Of a stretch of DNA of 64,000 bases, positions 1-11,199 are shown piece after piece. The notes under the pieces are model-generated. The model had not been told where the DNA came from and ran no database searches. It was given only the letters and a program-made list of their open reading frames with translations. Source of the stretch: Tetraselmis striata (Eukaryota > Chlorophyta > Chlorodendrophyceae > Chlorodendrales > Chlorodendraceae); assembly GCA_006384855.1 (NCBI GenBank), contig VCJN01003588.1, positions 186,001 through 250,000 on the forward strand, written 5' to 3'. The position numbers and the translations under genes were made by a program. The first letter of the stretch is position 1. The number at the start of each line of letters is the position of its first letter.

Positions 1-849
1 GGGTAATGTTATAATCGTCGACACGCACATCCCGCACTCGGCAGGAGACGCCAGTAAGTCCCCTGGCAAAGAACATGAAATTTACAACCGAGGCCACGAG
101 CGAGGGCCCGGAAGTCGTGCTGGTACTCGGACGATAGTAGCACTGGTCGCCTCCAGCGGGCTGATGTTCTCGGAGTCGTGACAGAACTCCGCGAACTGAG
201 ACAGTCTGCCGGCGTAACTCCTGAGTGTCTGAGCGGTGAGGGAGCTGGAGAGCAGGTCGAGCGTCCGCTGTCCTAGCTCGTCTGAGCCGAAAGCATCTTG
301 CAGTCGAAATCGCAGTGAAGCACCCCAAGGAGCGACAGCTTCGGGCTCGTCAATTACGTAAGTGCGTCGTTTTACCGACAGAGTACCAGGAGGGCGACTG
401 TTGTTTGCAAAGTACTCGGCAGCAGCGGTTAGGCTCCCGGCGGTTGGCCGGTAGTTGCTGGACGGGTTTGCAGTAGCACCAGTACGGGGTTGCGGGGCTA
501 GGTTCGGGTAAGCAGAGGGCCGCCCCGCGCGCCCTTCGCGCTCGTAGCGCCTATCACGCGCGTAACGCACACGCGCGAAGCTTGGTCGTTGCGAACCAGT
601 TGTAACACACCGTGTGACAACCGACGGACGCAGTGATGAAATGGTACGGGAGGCGGTTGGTTGAGCCGCCATGTGCATGTGTGCGGATGGTTGAGCCGCA
701 TTCGGCTGTAGCTGTGAGAAGCGCCGCACCGAGGAAGGTCTAAATGAAGTCTGTAAGGTGGGGGGGTCAGGTCTTGACACATGGCGCTCATCCCGCCGTT
801 GAGCTGCAAGGGTGCGCTTTGCGGCGGTCACCGAAAGGTGGCCTCGCAA
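1..849 (-). pseudogene. Tyrosine recombinase fragment (DIRS/Crypton-type), cut by window edge
   Basis: The minus-strand frame from 849 to 82 gives 255 residues. About 190 residues are low-complexity, Arg/Ser/Pro-rich N-terminal sequence. The last ~50 contain TLRSYAGRLSQFAEFC, typical of the SAM-like core-binding domain of tyrosine recombinases. The expected continuation after ATIVR is lost at about 105-120, and another minus frame below it reads FFARG...RVRDVRVDD, resembling the start of the catalytic domain in such elements. No catalytic R-H-R-Y residues are visible because the window ends. It lies downstream of a gag-like ORF on the same strand (886-1541 plus 13011-13331), the order seen in DIRS/PAT-type retroelements. 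Recombinase assignment is from motif resemblance; the element class is inferred. Confidence 0.55.
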
Positions 850-885
850 AGCTCCAGCAGCTCCGACGAAAGGCGTCCCACACCG

Positions 886-1541
886 TCACTCGTGCTCACC
901 TTCGCGGCAACGCCCGCGTCCACCGCCACGTCCCTCTCCACGCATGCGCCCTGCACCTGCCGCCGCTACCCGAGCAGTAGCGGTTGCGTTGGCGATGCTG
1001 GCCATTGTTGCCTCGAAGACGCGACGCTCGTAGTCCCTCATGAGGTCCCCAAAAATCGCGGAACCCAGATGCTCAGAAGCAGGCTGAAAGTGTTGGGCTC
1101 GCAGAACGTCCAGAACACCTTGGTCACCGTGCACACGCTTGACCTCATTAAGCCTCCGTAAGAAGGCCAATCGAAAGCGAATACCCTTGTCGATGGCTTC
1201 GGCGTGGTTCCGAGCTCTCGCGAGGTATGTAGGGGGTGAAGTCCCGACTGGCAGCAGGGACGTAGGGCAACAGCTCGTCGAGAGCCACGAAAAGTGTGGC
1301 CATGTGGGCGCCGAAACACGACATCCATAAATACATACTTCTCATGGGCCGGTAAACGCCGGTCATCCTGCTTGAGGTACTCGTTCGTTAGGTCGGTGCT
1401 CAAGGGGAAGAGTCTAGGCACTCGGCTGACCGGTCGAACGGCCTCGTAACCAGAGTATGCTCGCTGCAGTAGCTCGAGCACCGCGAGGTAGTCATCCTCG
1501 TCACTCACGGATTTTGCTCCGACACGGCCGCTCTGGGCTAG
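886..1541 (-). pseudogene. gag-like ORF of the tyrosine-recombinase element, C-terminal part
   Basis: Three minus frames in succession carry coherent protein-like sequence. One has SVSDEDDYLAVLELLQRAYS and DRRLPAHEKYVFMDV, the next DELLPYVPAASRDFTPYIP, and the last LNEVKRVHGDQGVLDVLRAQ followed by a Gly/Arg-rich tail. This pattern suggests one protein broken by two frameshifts. It has no zinc knuckle and I do not recognise a domain. I infer a gag-like role from its place upstream of the recombinase fragment and because its N-terminal half (13011-13331) lies on the far side of the gypsy insertion. The gypsy 5' LTR begins right after it, so the element was broken by that insertion. Confidence 0.4.
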
Positions 1542-2494
1542 TGCCGCAGCATCGGTCATATCCGCGTGCGCATGAAGAACGGGACAGCCAAGCCCTTCCG
1601 GGTCGGCTAGGGTTACAGCTAGGGTTCCATACCCGGTTGAGACCACAGGCAAGGCACCTGATTGGTTAGGGTTCCAGGTTCCATACCCTAGCCATAGCCC
1701 TGAGCGAGGTGCAAGGAGACATACCCGAGATCATAGACCCGCCCAAGCACACCTCGGCGGGACTTCTATGGGAACTCAAATAGTACCTCTTATCCGGACC
1801 TCTAACAGGGACCCCTAAGGTAGACTACATGCAGAAGACGAAGTATTGTAGTGCGGTTGGTGCAAGGCGCAAGACTCATGGTGGCCGCAGCCGAGTAGCA
1901 GTATAGGACTTAATGAGTACAATTAGACAAGGGCGGTGCGTAATGCGTCTGGCGCGCGGTGCGCGCATGGCGCGCGTGCGATTAGCACTTAGCGTGACGT
2001 GCAGCCGCCTTGCCATGGCCGCGATCGCGTACTTATAGAGGGCCTCCGCCTTGTGGCGGTCCCTCTTCCCCTTGTCTTGCCTGTGTGTGCCTGTGTTTGC
2101 CTATGACAGGCATAGGCAAGAGCCTGTGTACGGGACGGAGACGGTGTAAGAGACGGAGATCGGCTTGAGGAACGAGGGCCCAAGGTAACCACGGTAGCCT
2201 GCGTGCTTGTCGTACGGTCGCACGCGTGCTGCTCGCTGCATCGTGCGCGCGCGCTGCTGGTGGTGCTCTGTCGTCACCATTCGACGCGGTACCGACGTAA
2301 AGTACTGTAGGAACGGTTGATAGCCGCGACCAGTACTGCATAAAGTACTGCACAGCGTGGCGGTGAGTTGTGGGGTGAGGCTTTATTGCCACCGGCATTC
2401 ACCCCCCTGAGTACGGGCAAGACCAGCAACGCTGGTCTGAACTAAAGCCATATAGGCGTCTGAGAGGTGCCTATAGTCACTTAGGTTCGCGTTC
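1542..2494 (+). repeat. 5' LTR of the gypsy element
   Basis: Matches 12058-13010 end to end, with about 22 substitutions counted by eye. It starts TGCCGCAGC and ends GCGTTC, so it lacks a canonical terminal CA. Near its start are several TAGGGTT motifs. A TATA-like TTATAGAG at 2033-2040 is followed by a hairpin (GAGGG/CCGCC pairing with GGCGG/CCCTC, 2038-2065). Two more small hairpins lie near the 3' end, GACCAGC...GCTGGTC (about 2420-2437) and TATAGGC...GCCTATA (about 2450-2476). These could mark promoter and RNA-end signals of the LTR; that role is inference. Confidence 0.85.
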
Positions 2495-3380
2495 AGAGAA
2501 GGGGGAAGAGCTCTCGTGGGTGAGAGTGAGTGCTAGAGGTGAGGAAAGGTCTAAGGGGTGTTTGGAGACAAACCTATATGGGAACTGCTCGTAAGAGTAC
2601 ATAAGACTCGAAGGGTGAGGGGACAAAACCCACTAGACGTTGGGCCAGGAAGGCCCTCGGACTAGCGAGGTGACGAGGTGTGGAGTGATTCGAGTTTCCT
2701 TTTGGGTTTGGTGGCGAGCGAGAGGCAAAGGGCTTGCCGCCTCCGGGGACACTTTGTGTTTGTGCTTGAGCGAGCCGTGAACAACGTGGCATTGAGTGGG
2801 CGAAGGGCACTAACGCCAAGCTAAGTGTGTTGCTGAGTGGCTTTTTCACCCGGCGCGGCCTCTGAGTGAGAGCCACGGCGTGCCGACGCTCTTTCACCAT
2901 CCCGTGGGAGGTGAGAGAGCGGCGTGTTCCTTTGGGTACCAATTGGCCTGCTCCGGTTCTTTTGGCCTGCTGCAGTTCAACGACCTGCTCCTGTTCAACG
3001 GTTCAACGACGACAGGTGATAGCAGGGAGGCAAGGCGTGAGCCCGGGAGTGGGAGGGCGCCGGCTTCGTAGTCGTGTGTCAGTGCCGGAGTGCACTTGGA
3101 GGGAGCGGCATCGCCGCCTGAGGGCCCCGGCGAGGGTGACGGCTGGTGGGTGCGTGGCTCAGCTCGGTGCCAACCTCTTCGTGGTGGTGGTGTGGATCTG
3201 AGGTTCATCGGCACTGAGTTATACCGGAGGTGGGAACCGTTCGTGCATCGATCGGCTTGAAACGGGTGTGCGCCAACACCTACCGGCGAGACGACGCGGC
3301 GGCAGCCCCTCAGATTTTTGAGGCCGCGTGGACGCAGCCCCCACTTCTGAGCTTGAGGGCCCCGGCGAGGGCGACAACCA
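2495..3380 (+). other. Gypsy leader between 5' LTR and gag
   Basis: About 890 bases with no convincing coding sequence. I did not see a standard TGG-starting tRNA primer-binding site immediately after the LTR; the first bases are purine-rich. Short ORFs on both strands here look spurious. Confidence 0.5.
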
Positions 3381-5125
3381 GTGGACGCGATGGACGGTGC
3401 GGAGGGCGGCTTTGCCCTGGGCGACGCAGCACTGGACGAGCTGGAGGAAGACCAGCTGATCGAGGAGGTCGTGGAGGGGCTGCTGAACGACGTAGACGCA
3501 GCCAACCAAGAGGGTGAGGAGTGCGATCACGAGAACGCGTACGCATACAACAACAGCGAAGCGGAGGACAACGGAGGCGACGAGGACGAGCTCTACTTTT
3601 CCCCGCTACCAACACGCAACCCTAGGCGAGACACATTGTACGGACACGCGTACTTGGTGGACGACGCCAAGGGCTCCAGCGGGAGGCTGTGGGCGGGTCA
3701 CGAGAAGGCGACCTCAAAGCACACGTTTGAGACGTGGAAGAACTCTACGGACTGTGCCATGGAGAAGGAGCAACAACATGCACTTGGCCGCAACAGACCG
3801 TTCAACGAGATCCACGAGGTTCACGTGCTGCAGAGCCGCATTCAGCCGAAGTACTTGGAGTCGCTAGAAACTACACTCATCAGCCGGGGCATCAAGTACG
3901 AGGACTCGAGGATCGTACGGAGGCAAGAAGGCGCAGAACGGCTCGACTATTACCGCCGTTTGTTGGACGGCATGTGGGAGGAGCTCGTCAACATCACCAA
4001 GCAGATCGAGCGGCATTCGGAGCGGTACATCAAGTGCCATCGCTCGCCTGGTGAGACTGTGCGCGACTTCCGCAATCTGTTGCTAACGCACACTAGGGTC
4101 AAGAACCTGGTCACCGAGGAGACGACACGCATTGTGGAGATATCGCGCGTCAACGTAGAGTTCATCGCGCGGGCCTGGGGCAAGACGCGTTTCAGCCCCC
4201 GCATCATCTTCGCACGACAACAACTCGTGGACTACACGATGGACACCCATGTGGACATGACTTGGGAGATGGCTGAGTGGCTCGACAAGCAAGAGCGCGG
4301 CAGCATTCACATGCGCGTTCACTCGCGCGGCCAGAGGGGAGGCGGCGGGCGCGGTTTTGACCACGAGGAGCACAACAGCCGCGGTGGCGGTCGCGGCGCA
4401 GCGACAACCGTGGTCGTGGAGGCAGCCTCGGAGAGGGTGGCAACTACCATCGACGTGGAGGTGGAGGAGGTGATCGTAGAGGCGGTCGCACGGAGAGGAG
4501 CGCTTACGCCCGTGATGAAGATGATGGTGGGCGAGGCGGCCACGTCAATGAGGCAGCTTGCTATGGTTGTGGGTCGCAAGATCACTACAAGAGCGGCTGC
4601 CCTCTGTGGAGCAAGACGTGCTCTGAGTGTGGCAAGAAGGGTCACATTGCCAAGCGTTGCTGGAAGGCCAACCCTGATCTCCGTCCGGAGACGGCCATGG
4701 CAGCAACCAATCCCCGGGAGCACATGAGAGTGCGCGAGGAGCCCAAGAAGCCGGACCGCAAGTCGTGCATGATGTGTGGCAGGGATGCGGGCCACACAAT
4801 TGAGGAGTGCGGGAAGCTGCGCAAGTTCGTTGCGAACCTGCAGGCGACAGACGGCCACGAACCCAAGTACCCGCAGCTCAACGGCTATGCTCAAGTCGTC
4901 GGCGGCGAGGAGGGCAAGGTGGTGGTGCTGACAGCCGCCAGCCAGTTGCGCCCACAACGTAAGAGCACGGAGGCTCAACGCCATGGCGTCAACACGGTGC
5001 GCATGGAGGACGGAGAGCGTGAGGCCATGCAGCGGAGGCTGCCTCGCGGCTTCACCACCCCATCGATGGAGATGGCGCAGCAGATAGATACACATCCGTA
5101 CATAGCTGACGGCGAAGCTCACTAG
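3381..5125 (+). pseudogene. gypsy gag with three zinc knuckles, frameshifted
   Basis: The first frame (from ATG 3381) has an acidic N-terminus, then a helical gag-like core (residues about 100-310, including YLESLETTLISRGIKY and WDKQE-like segments), then an RGG-rich stretch. Around 4390-4550 the coding signal moves to another frame, which continues the RGG region and shows CCHC knuckles CYGCGSQDHYKSGC (about 4559) and CSECGKKGHIAKRC (about 4619), then a variant knuckle CMMCGRDAGHTIEEC (about 4766). Gag would bind the element RNA and build the particle. A single frameshift inside the G-rich RGG region separates capsid from nucleocapsid. ORFs on the minus strand across 4319-5290 are shadows. 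Confidence 0.7.
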
Positions 5126-5144
5126 CGCAGCACAGAATGTCGCC

Positions 5145-5885
5145 GTGCCTGTGTCACTGGCCAACGGCGGTGGACAGCCGCACATGCCGCTGATGGAGAT
5201 CGCCAAGCGGCTGGTCAAGCACGAGCCCGTGGAGCATGGCTGGGAGAAGCATGATGTCATGCGTGCTCTGGAGAGCAAGCGAGTCACCATCAGCTTGATG
5301 GAGGCTTACCAGCTCGAGCGCAGCGGCGGCGGGATGATGGAGAGCGTCATGGCAACAGCATGGGGCGGCGGTGCACTGAGTACCGAGCCGATCAGCAGCC
5401 ACGCTCAGTCAGCCACGACCTCGAGCGGGGAGCGCGCCTTCGAGGCAGCGCTGATGACGGTGGAGGAGGTCGCTGACCAACAAAGCGGCGGCAAGTCCAC
5501 CGCGGAGGAGAAGACCGCTGGCGGAGAGGCTGAGACTGAACGTCTTTTGCCATTCACCGGCCGGGTCAACTCGCGAGACAACGCGAGGAGGAGGAAGATC
5601 GCAAGCGCGCAAATGCGCAGCGCAATGCCAGCACGGCGGTTGAGGAGGCATCTGTATGTCGCCGCAGCGGCAAGTGGGAACCCGCCATTGACTATCGACG
5701 CAGTGCTAATGAGGCAGACATCAGGGAGCAAGCATTACGGCTGCCCAAAGGGTCTGATACCCGACGCTGCCTACAGCAGCAGGCGGAAGTCGTCAACAAG
5801 AGCATTTTTGCCCTTCAACCCACGGGGGCTGAGGCGAAGGCGCAGCCGGGGACGGCTCGGCTTGATACCATCACGTGCGAGTTGA
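5145..5885 (+). pseudogene. gypsy gag-protease linker ORF
   Basis: A 246-residue frame starting MPVSLANGGG. The first ~60 residues are well-formed (MEIAKRLVKHEPVEHGWEKH, VTISLMEAYQL) and resemble the short helical segment that precedes the protease in gypsy polyproteins. The rest is Ser/Ala/Arg-rich and of low complexity, possibly partly out of frame. It lies one frame away from the zinc-knuckle frame that ends at 5125 and from the protease-like frame that begins near 5882. I assign no enzymatic role. Confidence 0.4.
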
Positions 5886-6436
5886 ACGCCAAAAACACCT
5901 TGTTGCAGTGCGAGACCATTTCCGACGGCGGCAGCAGCCACACCCGCATGAACGCGTCAGCGATGGAACCAAGCGCGGCGGAGGCCGTGGTGAAGGGCGA
6001 TGGCGGGTGGGTGGACGTTGACATGGTATTGGTGCTCGCCAATGGCAAGCGCTCATGCGAGCAGCAACGACGAGTGCGGGATGGCGTGGTCTTCACGCTT
6101 CGGGACCCCGTCACCTCAATCATGGCAGCTCATCACGCGCCGCGCGTGTACGAGAATGGAGGCGAGGCACCGGGCTTGCTGCTCGGTGGACCTACCATCA
6201 CAGCCCTCGGGCTGCGCCCGGACCCCGGCGACCGGAATCTGCACTTTCCGCGCACCCAACCGACCAGCCGGCAGAGTGCCGCTGCTCAGTCAAACGGCGT
6301 GGGAGCAGCGGGTCCGCGAGCACCAACATGTGGTGCGCGTGGAGAGAGTGAGCTACTGCCATGGGTGGAGCTCGGCGATGCTGAGATGTGGGAGGAGAGT
6401 GGGGGGGCGGGGGGGGGGGGGGGGGGGTGGCAATGA
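5882..6436 (+). pseudogene. Retroviral-type aspartic protease-like region
   Basis: The frame contains CETISDGGSSHTRMNAS, where DGGS sits in the place of the D-T/S-G catalytic motif, followed about 80 residues later by LLLGGPTITALGL, resembling the second conserved strand (I-L-G). Such a protease would cleave the Gag-Pol precursor. Position between gag and pol fits. After residue ~105 the sequence becomes low complexity and runs into a G homopolymer (about 6400-6427), which probably broke the frame. The catalytic motif is not canonical, so the assignment is tentative. Confidence 0.4.
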
Positions 6437-6559
6437 CGTGTCTCACTGGCACGCCGCTCACGAACCCTCACGGCGTGACATGCAAGAGTCCAAGACCTGC
6501 GAGCCGGTCGACCTACCGCCTTTGCGGGAGGTGCAAGGCATGCAGCGTCACGGGCTGGC

Positions 6560-7619
6560 GAGGCTGAGCACCCGCGAAGAGGGCATCAGCCTGTACGAGT
6601 CATGTGGCGGAGGCTACGTTGCCGTGCTGAATGCCATTATGGCCAACGGTCAAAAGGTGGCCAGATACCGGCATTCGGACACCGACCCGGGAGCCCGCAA
6701 GGCCGCTGGGCAGCGTGTTCAAGGAGCTTAGTAGGAGATATCCGGATCTACTACCAGCTAGCGCGATCAAGGGGTGGGACTCGTTCCCACATGACATCAC
6801 GGCGATCACGGCGGAGGACGTGAGGCGCATGCCATACATAGACATAGTGGGGTGTGGATGGCCCTGCCCTGGCATGAGCATAGCCAACCGCAACGCGTTG
6901 GGATTGCGCGACCGGGGGTCACGTTTGCTCTTTCACGTGGCCGCGTTCATCGAGCAGCTCGAGGAGAAGCAGCCCACCGGCGTGGGGTGGCTGCTGGAGA
7001 ACGTGGGTACGAGCGGGGACGAGAGACTGTACATCAAGGAGTACGAGAATACATCATGAAGATCATCGGGAGAGCGCTCGTGATTGATGAGACGGGATGT
7101 GGAGCAAATCATCACCGAGTTCGACGGTTCTGGACGAACTTGGGGGACGTGGAGGGACTGAAGTTGGCGTGGGAGAGGCGGGCGGACATGCAGCCGCGAC
7201 TGCAGCGAAAGGTGCTGCCACCGCACCTACGGCCGCATGTCAATCTGCCGACACCACCCAACGGAGTTCGCGTCAACAAACCGGGGCAGCCACACGCGTT
7301 GCCAACGATCTTGGCGCGACCGGAATCAGAGGCCTACTCCGGCGAGGGGGCCGGCATGTTGTTCAACATCAACACGGGCGAGTGGGAACGGTCCACGGTC
7401 CACCTGAAGAAGGAGCTATTTAATTACGAGCCGAACGTGATTCACGGCATATCGCTGCCGGACCATGAGCGCCTCATTGGCAATGCCATGGGTCTGCACA
7501 GCGTCGCGTGGATCGTCGGGCAGCTCTTCGTGGAGCAGCAACGACTGAGGGACTTGGAGGAGCTGGCGCGCGCAGCCCAGGCTGCTGAGGCAGCTCAGCG
7601 CGCAGAGCGGGAGAGATGA
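6560..7619 (+). pseudogene. Retrotransposon-borne cytosine-5 DNA methyltransferase
   Basis: C5-methyltransferase motifs appear in correct order over about 1 kb. Motif I (SAM binding) is ISLYESCGGGYVAVLNAI near 6590, followed by YRHSDTDPGARKAA. Motif IV, with the catalytic Cys after Pro, is DIVGCGWPCPGMSIANRN (about 6838-6890). Motif VI is WLLENVG (about 6985). A motif VIII-like RRFWTNL lies at about 7123, and motif X is ERLIGNAMGLHSVAW (about 7470). The segments use frames 0, 1 and 0, so two frameshifts separate them. This enzyme class transfers a methyl group from SAM to C5 of cytosine in DNA. It sits between protease and RT. The family is clear from the motifs; the copy is probably inactive. 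Confidence 0.85.
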
Positions 7620-8165
7620 GAGCAGCGCAGGATGCAGATATCATGCGGGAGAGCGTGGCAGCAGCTGTGTGGACAGGCGCTATGCTGCTGGTTGCTGCTC
7701 ATTTGGTTGGGCGGCACGTCTTTGCACTTCAGCGAGGCGAGTCGTCTCGGCAACACCACGGTGTTAGCCATGTTCGTGACAGTGATGGTGCGCACGAGCG
7801 CGCGCTACCGCCGCAAGGTGACGGCGACAAGCCGGGCGGGACGCCGAGCTTTCGGTGCCAACGCCGTGTCGGATGGCGGCGGGACTGCGGAACGAAGTAG
7901 CGCTGCCACGTGGGCCAATCGTGGCTACACGCAGGCAAGCATGAATGATCACGTGGAGGATGTTCGCAGCCTGAAGGATCCTGAGAAACACCGACGGTGC
8001 GGGCGCGAGTGCGAGGCTTCACAGCAACGACAGGTCGTGGAGCTCTGCGACAACTTTTGGGATGACGTGTGGGTGTGATCCGTCAGCGACCTACCGGCCG
8101 TCAACCACTGGGAGTTCAAGATACCGACGACCAACACGCAGCCCATCAAGCGACCCAAGTTCCGA
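7620..8165 (+). pseudogene. gypsy pol connector upstream of reverse transcriptase
   Basis: The frame at 7632-8078 has a hydrophobic stretch (LCCWLLLIWLGG) and then a segment ending WDDVWV before an in-frame TGA at 8076-8078. The same frame continues directly as SVSDLPAVNHWEFKIPT into the RT, so the stop interrupts what was one polyprotein. A CGA to TGA change (C to T) would explain it. No domain is recognised in the first two thirds. Confidence 0.45.
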
Positions 8166-9740
8166 TTGAGCAAGACTGAGTGGGACTTCGTGGACATCTG
8201 GTGCAAGGAGCTGTTGGCGGCTGGGGCGATCCGCGAGAGCCAATCTCCCTACAACATCCCAGTAGTGTGTCCACTGAAGAGGGACGACGACGGCAACTGG
8301 ACCGGGATCCGGGTGTGCTTGGACGCTCGCCCGTTGAACAATATTAATGTCACTGAGTCGTGGGCGTATTGTATGCCCAAGACAGGCGAGCTACTCAGCA
8401 AGGTCGCAGGCGCGCGCATGTACAGCGGCTTTGACGCCAAGTCGGCGTTTCATCAGCTGCCCATCGCAGAGGAGGACAGACACAAGACTGCCTTTTTTGG
8501 CAGCGACCGGCAGTATGAGTGGTGCTGGATGGCGATGGGCTTCAAGAACGCCAGCCAAGCATGGCAGCGTGTCATGGATGATGCCCTTGGCGATCTGCCG
8601 TTCGTGGCGGTTTACGCCGATGACCTTTGTGTCTTTTCAGGCGCAGCCGAGATGAGCGACGTTGAGGTGTGTCAGCAGCACCTCCAGCATTTGGAGACGG
8701 TGTTTAAGAGGCTCGCGAATGCGGGCATCAGACTGGCGCCCGGCAAGGGGCGCATGGCCGTGAGGCTGATTGCTTTCCTGGGCCATTGGGTCGACGGCGA
8801 AGGCGTATTCCCGCAGCACTCCAAGGTGGAGGCTGTGGTGAAGATGCCGCCGCCGACTGACGTTGCGGGGCTTCGGCGCTTCCTCGGCATGGTGGGCTAC
8901 TACGGCAAGGTCATCGAGCAAGTTGCAGTCAAGCGCAAGCCGCTGACCAAGCTCACCGGCAAGGTGCCGTGGGAGTGGGGATCGGAGCAGCAACGAGCCT
9001 TCGAGGAGCTCAAGGCAGACATGGCTTCGGCCCTTGTGCTGAGAAATCCGGATTGGAGCCGCCCTTTCATCATGCACACCGATTTCAGCGGAGCTAGATC
9101 GGGCGCGGTGCTGGCGCTGCGGGAGGACAACGAAGGACATGAGTACGTGGTAGATTTTGCGAGCCGCACCTGCCAAGGCGCGGAGCCAAATTATGCCAGC
9201 TATGAGGGCGAGTGTCTTGCCATGTAGTATGGCATGGACAAGTTCAGATACTATCTGTTTGGCATGCAGTTTGTGGTGGTGACGGATCATCGGCCTTTGG
9301 AATGGCTGATGAACACCGCTCAGCTTCGTCGGAAGTTGGTGCAGTGGGCGATGAGGCTCAGCGAGTATGACTTCGTGGTTTGCTATCGGAAGAGCGTTCA
9401 CCACGTCAACGCAGATTGTGTGAGTCGGGGGCCTGTGGAGGGCGACCCAACGGAGCTGGATGGGCGCGGTGAGTCTTCACTGGAGGACACCGTGCGACAT
9501 GCGGCAGCCTTTTGCTGCGCGACGGCTAAGGGCAGCCGGCAGCGGGAGCTGCCAGTGTCGGCACGACGCCGCGTGCTGGACACCACCCATGAGGGCGCGG
9601 CCGACGGCGACTTGGAGGCAGTTGCCGGCGAGCTGACGGCGGGGCCGCGGAGAGGCGATCCGTGGATGGACGCGGAGGCGATGGCGGAGCTGCAGGCGGG
9701 CAATGTCAACATGCCGCGACCTTATGCCCACTATAAATGA
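8166..9740 (+). pseudogene. gypsy reverse transcriptase and RNase H, interrupted by a stop
   Basis: The RT domain has the usual blocks: SPYNIPVVCPLKRD, VCLDARPLNN, YSGFDAKSAFHQLPI, then the catalytic FVAVYADDLCVF (YADD) near 8610, and FLGMVGYYGKVI. RNase H follows with IMHTDFSGARSGAVLA, the acidic YEGECLAM, then an in-frame TAG at 9225-9227, then YGMDKFRYYLFG and VVTDHRPLEWLM. Downstream of 9234 the frame stays open to 9740. RT copies element RNA into cDNA and RNase H degrades the RNA. The TAG lies where related elements have a tryptophan or valine, consistent with point mutation rather than a natural end. Confidence 0.85.
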
Positions 9741-10900
9741 AGAAACAACATCTTGTGGTATTTACACAAGGGACGGCACGCACCGCGAGGTACCGCCACC
9801 CAGTGAGCGAAACACCGTGATTATGGATGTGCATGTCAAGATGGGCCATGTGGGGCGGGATCGGCTGCGCAGTGTTATCGCCGCTTCATATTTCTGGCCG
9901 GGGATAGTGGAGGATGTAGCCCGAGTCAAGAAGGCGTGTCCGGACTGCGATCGGCTGCAACATCGACCCGGCGGCACCAGCGGCCGCCCAAAGGCAGCCT
10001 CACCGTTGGACATGCAGCCGCTGCCGCACTTCGGCATGTTCTACCGCTGGCACTTGGACTTGGCGGGGCCTTTTGAGGCCACCCGCAATCGCAACGTCTG
10101 GGTGTTGGTGATGGTGGAAGCGGCGAGCAAGTGGGTGGAGTTGGTGCCGCTGCGCACCAAGGAGGCAGCCAACATACGACAAGCCTTTCAGGAGAGAGCG
10201 CTGGCGCGTTTCGCGGCGCCCGGCGAGGTGTGTACCGACGGCGGTACCGAGTTCAGCGGCGAGTTCCACGAACTTCTCGTGGAGCATGACATCGATCATC
10301 CGAAGCCGCTGCCCGATCATCCGCAGCCCAATGGGTTGGCGGAAGGGATGGTGAAGATAGTCAAGGAGGCACTGATGCGCTATGTGGTTCAGCCCGGCAA
10401 GCGCGTCATGTGGGACACTTTTCTGCCTTCCATCGAGCTGGGCTACCGGTGCAGCAAGCAAGCCAGCACCAGGTACATCCCATACGAGTTGGTGTACGAC
10501 GGGGCGCCCGTGTTTCCTGCGCAGGCGAGAGCGCTCTTTGAGGAGAGCGCGTGGACTTCAACAGCCCGGAGGGCATGTGGGAGCTGATGACAGGGCGCGC
10601 GGAGCGTTTGATGCTCATGGTGCCGACGGCGATGCACAACGTGGAAGCGGCGCAGCATCGTGAGGTGATACGCTATCGCAGGAGGCGCGCGGTTGGTGGC
10701 GCCCGTAGTGCAGCGCTTCAGCTCCGGCGACTTCGTCTACGTGCAACAGCGGCAGCAAGACGCGCTCGATCCACAAGTGCGACCGGCTGTCTACAAGGTT
10801 TACGAGGTCAACGACAACGGAGTGGTGGTCATCCAAGGAGCTGACAGCGACACGGCGCGCGTGCGCGTTGAGGAGCTGGCGCGGTGCGCCGTTCCATACG
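9703..10900 (+). pseudogene. gypsy integrase
   Basis: It starts in a new frame overlapping the RNase H ORF. The N-terminal zinc site is visible as H-x-H spacing (VHVKMGH) with CPDCD. The catalytic core has D in HLDLAGPF (about 10051), D in CTDGGTEF (about 10231) and E in GLAEGMVK (about 10338). The C-terminal part switches frame near 10545 (FNSPEGMWELMTGRAERL, AMHNVEAAQHREVIRYRR) and back near 10690, where the SH3-like module reads FSSGDFVYVQQR...YKVYEVND. So at least two indels disable it. Integrase would insert the cDNA into the chromosome. The C-terminal module leads straight into the PHD finger. Confidence 0.8.
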
Positions 10901-10907
10901 TGGTGTT

Positions 10908-11094
10908 GCCGGCAGGATTTGAAGACCCAAATATGGCGTGCGAGGAGTGCGACGGGCGCGTCAGCACCCAGCGCAACCCGATCATCATCTGCGAAGACTG
11001 TGAACGAGGCTCGCACAAGTTGTGTCATCAGTCACCTGTGGCACGTGTGCCACGGGGGGCATGGCGGTGTGCGGAGTGCAGCGCTGATGACGCA
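10908..11094 (+). CDS. PHD finger fused to the integrase C-terminus
   Basis: In the same frame as the integrase SH3-like module, residues CEECDG...IIICEDCERGSHKLC...WRCAEC give the C4-H-C3 zinc pattern of a PHD finger (about 10936-11085), including the conserved Trp before the last Cys pair. PHD fingers usually read histone H3 tails, so this module may guide integration or tether the element to chromatin, as chromodomains do in chromoviruses; that is inference. A decayed second copy of the same PHD finger lies at 32.4-32.65 kb on the minus strand, which shows it belongs to the element family and is not a chance fusion. Confidence 0.75.
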
Positions 11095-11199
11095 GCGTTG
11101 CCGGCACAGTGGACATCGGTGGCTTTAGCCGCCACAACAATCAGTGACAATGACGACAACGACGAGGAGATTCAAGACCCTGCCCCGCCTTTGCAGCCG

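Noticed and set aside
1605-1690. Several TAGGGTT words suggesting interstitial telomere repeat
   Set aside because: They are irregularly spaced, lie within the gypsy LTR and recur in the 3' LTR, so they are LTR sequence.
4319-5290. 323-codon minus-strand ORF
   Set aside because: It overlaps the gag zinc-knuckle coding region antisense and has no family features.
9225-9227. TAG as an alternative-code or suppressed codon in gypsy pol
   Set aside because: Other stops and frameshifts in the same copy, and standard stops elsewhere, make simple mutation more likely.
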